From assembly GCA_934661765.1 (NCBI GenBank), contig CAKUJT010000018.1, positions 1 through 31,137 on the forward strand: a stretch of 31,137 bases of DNA, given 5' to 3'. A program made the translations under genes and the position numbers. This DNA comes from an uncultured Senegalimassilia sp. (GTDB lineage Bacteria > Actinomycetota > Coriobacteriia > Coriobacteriales > Eggerthellaceae). The notes beneath the pieces are model-generated. The model made no database searches. It had not been told where the DNA came from and saw nothing but the letters and a program-made list of their open reading frames with translations. The stretch's first letter is position 1. Each line of letters starts with the position of its first letter. Of this stretch, positions 17,244 to 24,215 are shown in pieces.

Positions 17244-17430
17244 GGCAACCCCCTTCTCTAGCGGCCAGCGCAAGCGCGGCCCTCTAAGCATAATAAGGAA
17301 GTATACCCCCTCAGACGCACCGCCGCACCGCCGCGGAAAGGCCCTCACGCAAAGAGTATGCTGCAAGCACACCCCTTGCGGAGCGCGGTATACTGCTGCG
17401 CAGAACAATCGATTCAGACAGGGGGCATCG

Positions 17431-17952
17431 GTGCACGGCAATATCCCAGATGCGGTGGACCATGCGCTGCGCAGTCCTCGCTCCTTGGTGCCGTTGGTGC
17501 TGGTCATGGGCTTTTTGGGCGCCACGGCGCGCTATGCCCTGGAGATGCTTCTGCCCGCGCAATGCGGATTCCCCGTTGCCACGCTTACGGTGAACATATT
17601 CGGTTGTTTCACGTTGGAGATCGTCAATCAATTCGTCGCACGCCGCACGAACCTGCCGGCGCCGCTGGTGAAGTCGATGGGCATCGGGCTTATCGGGGCG
17701 TTCACCACCATCGCCGCGCTTTCCACCGAGAACCTGGCGCTTTTGCAGCAGGGGCGTTACGGGATGTTCGCGCTGTATCTGGGCATCACCGTGTTCGCCA
17801 CGTTCGGGGCCGCCTACGCGGGAAAGCGTCTGGCCGACGCCATGGGCCCGCGCTACAGCGAGCATCACCAAATCGCGGCCCCACGCGAAAGTGCGCATCA
17901 CCAAGTCGCGGCCCCGTGCGACCCTTCGCAAAACAAAGGCGATGCGCGATGA
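17431..17952 (+). CDS. crcB: Fluoride channel subunit CrcB/Fluc, first copy
   Basis: 173 residues from a GTG start at 17431 with CAGGGGG just upstream. Four helices carry Fluc hallmarks: MGFLGATARYALEM, TLTVNIFGCFTLE (the conserved asparagine) and MGIGLIGAFTTIAALSTEN (the G-F-T-T-x-S-T-like segment). It overlaps the second crcB by 4 bp, the usual arrangement for heterodimeric dual-topology channels that export fluoride. The last 30 residues are an extra tail made of an 11-residue repeat (HHQIAAPRESA, HHQVAAPCDPS). A -10 like TATACT lies at 17389-17394. I searched the leader for the fluoride riboswitch and saw no match. Confidence 0.9.
   Translation: MHGNIPDAVDHALRSPRSLVPLVLVMGFLGATARYALEMLLPAQCGFPVATLTVNIFGCFTLEIVNQFVARRTNLPAPLVKSMGIGLIGAFTTIAALSTENLALLQQGRYGMFALYLGITVFATFGAAYAGKRLADAMGPRYSEHHQIAAPRESAHHQVAAPCDPSQNKGDAR
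17862..17921 (+). repeat. Two tandem copies of a 27-bp sequence in the crcB 3' end
   Basis: Copies at 17862-17888 and 17895-17921 (starting GCATCACCAA) differ at only a few bases, with a period of 33 bp or 11 codons. They encode the extra C-terminal tail of the first CrcB. Related sequence (GCGCATGACGACCCG and similar) occurs three times in the N-terminal part of the C39-protease gene near 12860, 13121 and 13151. Confidence 0.65.
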
Positions 17953-18329
17953 GCCCGCTGACGTTGATCATGGTGGGCCTGGGCGGAGCGGCCGGCGCGC
18001 TGTGCCGCCACAGGGCGCTTTCGTTCATGAAACCCCGCTCGAACAGCTGGTTTCCCTGGCCAACGCTGCTGGTGAACCTTGCGTCGTGCACCGTCGCCGG
18101 GGCGGCACTCGCTGGGGCCGCCGCACTCGGGCAAACCGCCTACATAGCACTGACCATGGGGTTCCTGGGCGGCTTCTCCACGCTGTCCACCATGAACTGC
18201 GAGGCCGTCGATATGGCAACGGAAGGACACCGCGGAGAAGCAGCCGCATACCTAGTGGTCACCTACGGTTCGACCCTAGGCGCTGCCGCACTGGGCTTCG
18301 CCCTAGCGCATGCCATTCTGGGAGCCTAA
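17949..18329 (+). CDS. crcB: Fluoride channel subunit CrcB/Fluc, second copy
   Basis: 126 residues, the standard Fluc size, with four helices. Hallmarks are GLGGAAGALCRHRAL, PTLLVNLASCTVAG (conserved asparagine) and MGFLGGFSTLSTMNCEA (the G-F-S-T-L-S-T signature containing the Na+-site and phenylalanine-box region). It starts inside the stop codon of the first copy (ATGA at 17949-17952). The two subunits probably assemble antiparallel as a heterodimer. It ends 5 bp before the stop codon of the convergent J-domain gene; the only structure in that gap is a small GGGAG/CTCCC hairpin without a T-tract. Confidence 0.93.
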   Translation: MSPLTLIMVGLGGAAGALCRHRALSFMKPRSNSWFPWPTLLVNLASCTVAGAALAGAAALGQTAYIALTMGFLGGFSTLSTMNCEAVDMATEGHRGEAAAYLVVTYGSTLGAAALGFALAHAILGA

Positions 18330-18334
18330 CTCCC

Positions 18335-19234
18335 CTACAGCCCCACCTTCGCCGCTTGATACGTGCGAATGCGGTCGCGGAGGTTCTGAACGTCGAACAG
18401 CACCGACACCAGGAATGCCACGGTGAGCGGAGCGCCTACGAAGCCGTTGCGCGGCGCCAGCATGAAGATGAGCGGCGCGCCGAAGATCATGATGGGCACC
18501 AGCAGCATGACCAGCAGGCTGCCCATGCGCTTGTACAGGCCGTAGATGATCGACGCCATCACATACAGGAACAGGCCCGTTGCCGAGGAGCCGGCGATGG
18601 AGAGCACCGCAAGCGCCACCACCTTGGCGGCGACCATGAGCGCCTCGTCGCGCAGGCCCTTTTTCGCACGGGCGAACACCTCTTCGCCGGTCTGCTGCTG
18701 CGCGCGTGCAGCGCGGAACGGCGCAAACGGATCGAAGGGGTCGTATTCCACGGTGAACCCGCCGAACGGCCACTCGGCGCCACCAGTGCGCTGACCTGCG
18801 CCGTTCTGCCCCGCACCCGGTCGCTGCGAACCAGCGGCACCGCTGAAGATGTCGTCCCAGCTGGTCCACACGTACGTGGTCTGGCCCGGGGCCGCGTCAC
18901 CGAACGGCCAGCCGGCGAACGGGTCGAACGGGTTGCCCTGACCGGACGCACCGCCCTGCCCCGCCGAACCCGTCGGGTGCGCATAAGGGTTGCCCGCGTA
19001 CGGACGCGGGTCGCGACGCGGGTCGAACTCGGGCGACCAGCTGCGGTTGATCAGCACGTCGCGCGCTTCGTTGATCTGCTTGGTAAGCTCCTCGGCCCCG
19101 GCGTGCTCCTTCGAGTCCAGGGGGAACTTGTCGGGATGATGGGCGATGACGAGCTTGCGATGAGCCTTCTTGATCTCATCGTCGCTAGCCCCATCGGCCA
19201 AGCCCAGTATTTTGAGTGCTTCTGATTTCTTCAT
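18335..19234 (-). CDS. J-domain protein with C-terminal membrane helices
   Basis: 299 residues from the ATG at 19234. Residues 3-65 are a DnaJ domain with the HPD motif at 33-35 (HRKLVIAHHPDKF), so it can stimulate a DnaK ATPase. A long Gly/Pro/Phe-rich linker follows (repeated DPFAPF-like and NPFDPF units), then three or so hydrophobic segments (about residues 200-280). The zinc-finger and client-binding domains of canonical DnaJ are absent, making it a class C co-chaperone that could recruit DnaK to the membrane. No Shine-Dalgarno precedes the ATG, and the -10 box is only 7 nt upstream, which fits a leaderless message. Confidence 0.85.
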   Translation of the reverse strand: MKKSEALKILGLADGASDDEIKKAHRKLVIAHHPDKFPLDSKEHAGAEELTKQINEARDVLINRSWSPEFDPRRDPRPYAGNPYAHPTGSAGQGGASGQGNPFDPFAGWPFGDAAPGQTTYVWTSWDDIFSGAAGSQRPGAGQNGAGQRTGGAEWPFGGFTVEYDPFDPFAPFRAARAQQQTGEEVFARAKKGLRDEALMVAAKVVALAVLSIAGSSATGLFLYVMASIIYGLYKRMGSLLVMLLVPIMIFGAPLIFMLAPRNGFVGAPLTVAFLVSVLFDVQNLRDRIRTYQAAKVGL

Positions 19235-19241
19235 AACGCCG

Positions 19242-19269
19242 ACTATACGGGACGATGCCCGCCGCACAA
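19242..19269 (-). promoter_or_regulatory. Promoter giving a probable leaderless J-domain mRNA
   Basis: On the minus strand, TTGTGC (19264-19269) and TATAGT (19242-19247) are 16 bp apart. The predicted transcription start falls at or next to the A of the ATG at 19234, and no ribosome-binding site is present. Leaderless mRNAs are common in Actinobacteria. The -35 match is weak. Confidence 0.45.
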
Positions 19270-19344
19270 CCGCAACGCCGGGGATGTCACGCATTCGTCA
19301 GAAAAAACCGGCGCGAAAACCGCACGGACTCGTCGAAATCAGCG

Positions 19345-19379
19345 CAAAAGAAAGCGGCCCGCCGAAAAAGCGGACCGCT
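19345..19379 (-). terminator. Intrinsic terminator of purH
   Basis: AGCGGCCCGC (19353-19362) pairs with GCGGACCGCT (19370-19379) through ten base pairs, one of them G-U, around a 7-nt loop. On the minus strand it is followed by TTCTTTT. It starts 16 bp after the purH stop codon. Confidence 0.75.
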
Positions 19380-19394
19380 CGCAGGTTGCTGGGC

Positions 19395-21038
19395 TTAGTG
19401 GCGGAAGTGGCGATGGCCGGTGAACACCATGGCGATGTCGTGCTCGTTGCACGCCTGGATGGACTCCTCGTCGCGCACGGAGCCGCCGGGCTGGATGATG
19501 GCAGTGATGCCCCACTCGGCCAGCGTGTCCACGTTGTCGCGGAACGGGAAGAACGCGTCGGAGGCGCACACCAGGCCCTTGGGCTCCACGCCCATGCGCT
19601 CGCACGCCTCATGGGCGCGCTTGCAGGCCAACAGCGCGCTGTCCACGCGGTTGGGCTGGCCCGGGCCCATGCCGATGCCGGCGTGGTCGCGCGACACCAG
19701 GATGGCATTGGACTTCACGCCCTTGCACACGCGCCATGCGAACATGAGCTCGTGCATCTCGTCGTCCGTGGGCTTGCGATCGGTGGGAACGGTGAAGGTT
19801 GCCGGATCCTCGGACACGTGGTCGACGTCCTGCACCAGCACGCCGCCGTCGACGGAACGGACCTCGACGGCAGCCGGGGCGTCGATGCCGCCGGTGCGCA
19901 GCACGCGCAGGTTCTTCTTCTGCTGCAGAAGCTCAAGCGCGGCGGACTCGTACTCGGGGGCGATGAGCACCTCGACGAACTGCTTGTTCTCGTTGATGTG
20001 CTCGACCATCTCCAGCGTGACCTGGCGGTTCGCCGCGATGATGCCGCCGAAGGCGCTCTTCGGGTCGCAGGCGAAGGCCTTGTCGTAGGCCTCGGTGATG
20101 TTCTCGGCCGTGGCGGAACCGCAGGGGTTCTGGTGCTTCAGGATGATGACCGCCGGCTCGTCGAGCTCGCGCACGAGCGACCAGCACGCGTCGGTATCCA
20201 GGATGTTGTTGTAGGACAGCTCCTTGCCGTTGAGCTGCTGGGCGTTGACCAGGCTGTGCTCATGGGCGAACTCGTCCACGCGGTAGAAGACGGCCTGCTG
20301 ATGCGGGTTCTCGCCGTAGCGCAGGTCCTGCTGCTTCTGCATGTACAGGGCGCACTCGGGCGGGAACTCGCCCTGGGCCTCGATGCCCTCTTCGCAGCCG
20401 CAGCCGCAACCCTCGCCGTGCTCGTGCGGATGCGCGGCCTGGACCTGGTCGAACAGGAAGTCGGCGATGGCACCGTCGTAGGCGTTGGTAGTCTCGAACA
20501 CCTCGAGGGCCAGCTCCATGCGGGTCTCGCGCGTGGTGGCGCCGCCGTTGGCGCGCATCTCGGCAAGGATGCCCTCATAAGTTTCGGGGTCGGTGACCAC
20601 GGTGACGCTCTCGAAGTTCTTCGCGGCGCTGCGCAGCATGGAGGGGCCGCCGATGTCGATGTTCTCGATGCAGGTGCCGAAGTCCGCGCCGGACTCGACC
20701 GTCTTCTCGAACGCATACAGGTTCACGACCACCATGTCGATCATCTGGATGCCGTGCTCTGCCGCCTCGGCCATGTGCTTGGCGTTGTCGCGTTTGGCCA
20801 GCAGGCCGCCGTGCACCATGGGATGCAGGGTCTTCACGCGACCGTCCATCATCTCGGGGAACTTCGTCACCTCGTCGATGGGCGTGACCGGCACGCCGGC
20901 CTCCGCGATGACGCGGGCGGTGCCGCCCGTGGAGATGATCTCCGCGCCGAATTCGTCATGCAGCGCGCGGGCGAACTCGACGACGCCCGTCTTGTCCGTC
21001 ACCGAGATGAGTACGCGCTTGACCTTCGGATCTGCCAC
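19395..21038 (-). CDS. purH: Bifunctional AICAR formyltransferase/IMP cyclohydrolase PurH
   Basis: 547 residues from the GTG at 21038, which has AAGGAGAG at the right distance; the frame is open further up without a site. The N-terminal MGS-like IMP cyclohydrolase domain shows ISTGGTARVI, GRVKTLHPMVHGG and SMLRSAAKN. The AICAR formyltransferase domain has DLRYGENPHQ, the catalytic KHQNPCGSA (Lys301-His302) and SAFGGIIAANR, ending TGHRHFRH. It catalyses the last two steps of purine synthesis. Between the domains, at residues 203-218, sits an unusual His/Cys-rich insert (HPHEHGEGCGCGCEEG) that standard PurH lacks. It follows xdhC and purN on the same strand and is closed by a terminator. Confidence 0.96.
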   Translation of the reverse strand: MADPKVKRVLISVTDKTGVVEFARALHDEFGAEIISTGGTARVIAEAGVPVTPIDEVTKFPEMMDGRVKTLHPMVHGGLLAKRDNAKHMAEAAEHGIQMIDMVVVNLYAFEKTVESGADFGTCIENIDIGGPSMLRSAAKNFESVTVVTDPETYEGILAEMRANGGATTRETRMELALEVFETTNAYDGAIADFLFDQVQAAHPHEHGEGCGCGCEEGIEAQGEFPPECALYMQKQQDLRYGENPHQQAVFYRVDEFAHEHSLVNAQQLNGKELSYNNILDTDACWSLVRELDEPAVIILKHQNPCGSATAENITEAYDKAFACDPKSAFGGIIAANRQVTLEMVEHINENKQFVEVLIAPEYESAALELLQQKKNLRVLRTGGIDAPAAVEVRSVDGGVLVQDVDHVSEDPATFTVPTDRKPTDDEMHELMFAWRVCKGVKSNAILVSRDHAGIGMGPGQPNRVDSALLACKRAHEACERMGVEPKGLVCASDAFFPFRDNVDTLAEWGITAIIQPGGSVRDEESIQACNEHDIAMVFTGHRHFRH

Positions 21039-21152
21039 TTGCTCTCTCCTTACCTTGAACCGTTCCTTGTAAGTCCGTTCCTTATCGCAAAGCGGGGCTT
21101 TGCGCCGAAGCGCTGCCCGCAAGATGCCTGTTTCGGGGTTGCCCGCCGGGCC

Positions 21153-22145
21153 CTAACGGCCCAGGCTTTCCTCGTGGCGCGCCCGCGCCTCGGGGCTGTA
21201 GCGCTGCGTATATCGTACATCGACCAGTTCAGCCACGATGGAGATAGCCAATTCCGCCGGGGTTTTGGCACCGAATTTCAGGCCGATGGGCCGCTTGATG
21301 CGTTCCCAATCCGCCTCGGAGGCGCCGCGGGCCAGCACCAGGTCGTGCACGGTGGAGTTCTTCCCCTTGCAGCCCATCATGCCGACGTAGTGAACGTTGT
21401 GCTTGACGGCCCACACGCAGCCATCGGGGTCGAACATGTGCCCGCGCGTGAGCACGCACACGTAGTCGTCGGGCGCGGGGGTGAGCTTGTCCAGCTCGTC
21501 GAAGTTGCCGCCGTCGAGCAGCACGCGCTCGGCGTCGGGGAAGCGCTCGGGCGAGAGGTACGCCGGGTCGTAGTCGACCGCGGTGACGGCGAAGCCCACG
21601 TGCGCGGCCAGCGCGCTCACCTCCGCCGCGGCGTCGGAGGCGCCGAGCAGCCATACGCGCACCTGATCGAACAGCGGCACGGAAAGCCAGGTCAGGCCAT
21701 CGAACTGCTCGTTGTGCATGCCGGGGCCGCGCGTGATGTCCTTCATCTGGAACACGTCGCGCGAGCTGGGCGTGCGCGCGGAGACGATCTCCTTCGCGTC
21801 GTTGCAGAAGAACACCATGCCGGAGCCGTCGGCCGAGCCGGTGTCGCCGTACTTCTTCGTGACCTCGTTGTCGGTGTTGGCCTGCGCGGCGACGGGGTCG
21901 AACACCACCTTGAAACCCAGCCACGCCAGGTCGCCCTCGGCCATGGCGCGGGCGGCGCGCTCGAAGGTGGGCGCGTCGGCGGCGGTGAGGGCGGCAGACA
22001 GTTTCCCCAGGTCATCAGTCGAAACATGCATGTTACCCTTCAGCGCCTCAGCGGAAAAGCACGGAAAGTCGGCGGGCGAAAGCTCCACCGCGCGTCCCGC
22101 GCGCAGATCGGCGGCGATGCCCGCCAGCGTTTCCCTACTCAGCAA
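21153..22145 (-). CDS. XdhC/CoxI family protein
   Basis: 330 residues from a TTG at 22145 that overlaps the end of purN by 11 bp; the first residues (LAGIAADLRAGRAVEL) resemble the start of other XdhC proteins, favouring this over the ATG at 22031. The C-terminal XdhC Rossmann domain is clear: VRVWLLGASDAAAEVSAL, VLTRGHMFD, YVGMMGCKGKN and IKRPIGLKFGAKTPAELAIS followed by IVAEL. XdhC binds and helps sulfurate the molybdenum cofactor for xanthine dehydrogenase family hydroxylases. No such hydroxylase is in the window. Its place between purN and purH, overlapping purN, is unexpected and suggests either purine-linked regulation or a service role for hydroxylases encoded elsewhere. Confidence 0.85.
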   Translation of the reverse strand: MLSRETLAGIAADLRAGRAVELSPADFPCFSAEALKGNMHVSTDDLGKLSAALTAADAPTFERAARAMAEGDLAWLGFKVVFDPVAAQANTDNEVTKKYGDTGSADGSGMVFFCNDAKEIVSARTPSSRDVFQMKDITRGPGMHNEQFDGLTWLSVPLFDQVRVWLLGASDAAAEVSALAAHVGFAVTAVDYDPAYLSPERFPDAERVLLDGGNFDELDKLTPAPDDYVCVLTRGHMFDPDGCVWAVKHNVHYVGMMGCKGKNSTVHDLVLARGASEADWERIKRPIGLKFGAKTPAELAISIVAELVDVRYTQRYSPEARARHEESLGR

Positions 22146-22749
22146 GGTGCACCTTGCCCTCCGCGTCGACGCTCACGCGGCCTGCGGCCAGCCAGCCCAA
22201 CACGCGCGGGTACAGCTCGTGTTCCACCTGGTGGATGTGGGCTTCAAGGGTTTCAAGCGTGTCGCCCTCGGCCACGCGCACCGGTTCCTGCGCCACGATG
22301 GGGCCCTTGTCGTAGTCCTCGTTGGCGAAGTGGACGGTGACGCCCGTGACCTTCACGCCGGCATCGAACGCATCGGCGATGGCGTGCGCGCCCTTGAACG
22401 AGGGCAAAAGCGCCGGATGCAGGTTGAGCACGCGGTTGGGGAAGGCGTTGAGCATGACGGGCGTGACCTTGCGCATGTAGCCGGCCATGACCACGTACTG
22501 CGCGCCGGCTTCCTGCAGCGCGGCCACGATCTGCGCGTCGGCCGCCTCGGGGTCGGCGTACTTTTCGCGGTTCATGACCAGCACGGGGATGCCGGCGGCG
22601 TTCGCGCGCTCGATGCCGTACGCATCGGGACGCGACGCGACCACCTTCACCACCTCGACGGGCAGGCCCTTTTCCGCCTCATCAAGGATGGCCTGGAAAT
22701 TCGTGCCGCTGCCGGAGAGCAGCACACCGATCTTCAACTTTTCGGACAC
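22135..22749 (-). CDS. purN: Phosphoribosylglycinamide formyltransferase PurN
   Basis: 204 residues from a GTG at 22749 preceded by AAAGG; an ATG five codons upstream has no ribosome site. GART hallmarks are present: VLLSGSGTNFQAIL, the folate site NLHPALLPSFKGAHA with the catalytic histidine, and GVTVHFANEDYDKGPIVAQ with the conserved aspartate. It transfers a formyl group from 10-formyl-THF to GAR in the third step of purine synthesis. It overlaps xdhC and precedes purH. purM, its usual upstream neighbour, is present on the same strand but about 8 kb away at the window edge. Confidence 0.95.
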   Translation of the reverse strand: MSEKLKIGVLLSGSGTNFQAILDEAEKGLPVEVVKVVASRPDAYGIERANAAGIPVLVMNREKYADPEAADAQIVAALQEAGAQYVVMAGYMRKVTPVMLNAFPNRVLNLHPALLPSFKGAHAIADAFDAGVKVTGVTVHFANEDYDKGPIVAQEPVRVAEGDTLETLEAHIHQVEHELYPRVLGWLAAGRVSVDAEGKVHLAE

Positions 22750-22884
22750 GAGACAGCCTTTCATCAAGCGGCGCCCAACCAGCCCCGCGATTCGCACTAT
22801 GCAACCAGTATACGTGCAGGCGGCAAGGCAGAAGCCCTGCTCTCGGCAAGCGCCATCAAGTATTCAAGGGGAAGGAGAAAGGAA

Positions 22885-22944
22885 AACGACCCCTTCGCCA
22901 AGCACGCACGCTACTTTCGCGATGCGCTGGTGCGCGCGGATTAA
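22885..22944 (+). pseudogene. Duplicated 3' fragment of the Fic gene
   Basis: Positions 22885-22938 repeat 23805-23858 exactly (54 bp, offset 920) and encode NDPFAKHARYFRDALVRA in the same phase, ending two codons later at TAA. Upstream sequence does not continue the match. A REP-like pair begins at once after the fragment. It looks like debris from a duplication or a recombination between REP-like elements. Confidence 0.85.
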
Positions 22945-23022
22945 CAGGGGACGGAGGCGTGCGCACGCGGGAGCGCTTGGGAACGCGAGCCGCCATCGTG
23001 AACACACCTCCGTCCCCTGTTC
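22943..23022. repeat. REP-like inverted pair, family B
   Basis: The left arm starts AACAGGGGACGGAGGCGTGC at 22943; the right arm (22997-23022) is the inverted GAACAGGGGACGGAGGTGTG plus TTCACG. The arms differ by a few C/T changes and enclose about 30 nt. CGCGCG runs flank both ends. It belongs to the same family as the copies at 24076 and 28117. Confidence 0.75.
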
Positions 23023-23159
23023 GCGCGCAGCAGGTGCGCATCCGAGCGGCGTCGGCGGTTGCCGTGCTATCATGATGCGATAACGCACAAGCGTTCGCGA
23101 TTGCGGCGCAACCATAGGAAGGGCTCCTACGCGGAGCGGGGTGACCCCGGGTAACCGTT

Positions 23160-24065
23160 ATGTCCGCAGACAGCTACGACGATTTCGAATACCGACCGGC
23201 TTCCGAATACACTTCGGAAGAGCGGCGCAAGCACTATTGGGCCGTCGCCATCGGCCTTCAAGACGTCGACGGCCTGAAGGTGTCCGACTACCTGCGTGAC
23301 CAAGCTCATGCCTACATCCGCGGCGAGAAGGGGCTCGACGAAGTCGGCGAACTCGTTCGCGAACGATATGCCGGCGCCGAGGCTAGCGGCGAGAGCAAAG
23401 AGGCCGACCTGGTAAGCCAGCGAATCGCCGAGCTGCTCACGCGCGGCGCGTTCTTCCTTTCGCCCGACATGCTCACCACCATCCACGCGTATCTGTTCCA
23501 GGACCTCGACCCCGCGATATACCGCCCCGGCCAGTTCAAAAGCGAGCGCCTGATCAAGCAGGAGGAGATCCTCAACGGCGACAGCGTGCTGTACGCCGAC
23601 CCGCTGACCTACGAGATGTCCCTTCGCGGCGCGTTCGCGAACGAGGCCGCCGCGGCATACACGACGTTCACGGACGAAGAGCTGCGGCGCTTCTGCCACA
23701 CCATCGCGTTCCTCTGGCAAATCCATCCTTTTTACGAGGGGAACACCCGCACCGTCGCCGTGTTCTCGGAGTTGTACCTGAACAGCCTGGGATTCCAGGT
23801 GGCGAACGACCCCTTCGCCAAGCACGCACGCTACTTTCGCGATGCGCTGGTGCGCGCGCAGTACCGCAACGCAGCGGCGAAGATATTTCCCGACGACTCG
23901 TTCCTGATGCGGTTCTACAAAAACGTCATCGGAGAAGACGGCGGCGAAATGAACCGCACGGACATGATCTGCACCAGCCTATTCGACGACCCCAGCCTGC
24001 TGCGCAACGTCGATCCCAAAGATGCGCTGCATAAAGGGAATGGCGAAGCGCCGCGATTCGACTAG
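23160..24065 (+). CDS. Fic-domain protein with N-terminal antitoxin-like segment
   Basis: 301 residues. The Fic motif HPFYEGNTR (189-197) keeps the catalytic histidine, the acidic residue, GN and arginine, with T in place of the usual second glycine. Residues 27-70 (AVAIGLQDVDGLKVSDYL...) resemble the VbhA-like helical segment that precedes many Fic domains; the inhibitory (S/T)xxxE(G/N) motif appears as a variant with D before G. Such proteins transfer AMP or another nucleotide group to target proteins; target and regulation are unknown. No good ribosome site precedes the ATG; CGGGG/CCCCG forms a small hairpin there. An extended -10 (TGCTATCAT) lies at 23065-23073. REP-like elements lie on both sides and a copy of its 3' part is upstream. 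Confidence 0.88.
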   Translation: MSADSYDDFEYRPASEYTSEERRKHYWAVAIGLQDVDGLKVSDYLRDQAHAYIRGEKGLDEVGELVRERYAGAEASGESKEADLVSQRIAELLTRGAFFLSPDMLTTIHAYLFQDLDPAIYRPGQFKSERLIKQEEILNGDSVLYADPLTYEMSLRGAFANEAAAAYTTFTDEELRRFCHTIAFLWQIHPFYEGNTRTVAVFSELYLNSLGFQVANDPFAKHARYFRDALVRAQYRNAAAKIFPDDSFLMRFYKNVIGEDGGEMNRTDMICTSLFDDPSLLRNVDPKDALHKGNGEAPRFD

Positions 24066-24075
24066 AGAAGCGCAC

Positions 24076-24102
24076 GTGAACAGGGGACGGAGGTGTGTTC
24101 AC
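24076..24102 (+). repeat. REP-like element, family B, single arm
   Basis: GTGAACAGGGGACGGAGGTG followed by TGTTCAC, ending in a 6-bp inverted repeat GTGAAC/GTTCAC. It begins 10 bp after the fic stop codon and matches the left arm at 28119-28145 exactly. No inverted partner was found nearby. Confidence 0.8.
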
Positions 24103-24215
24103 TTCAGCAAGTCCCTAGACACTTATTTGGCTACATACAAAATCCTCTTCGCCCACGAAGCGCAAGCCGAACTCGAGTACGCCTCCACACCTGGCCCAAC
24201 TTCCCGTATCCAAGC

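Noticed and set aside
17244..17430. Fluoride riboswitch upstream of crcB
   Set aside because: The conserved GGCGATGG-like and pseudoknot elements of the crcB RNA motif were not found in this leader.
19170..22340. A 1056-codon plus-strand open frame opposite purH, xdhC and purN
   Set aside because: It is antisense to three securely identified genes and is composed of H/V/L/R/G-rich shadow sequence without motifs.
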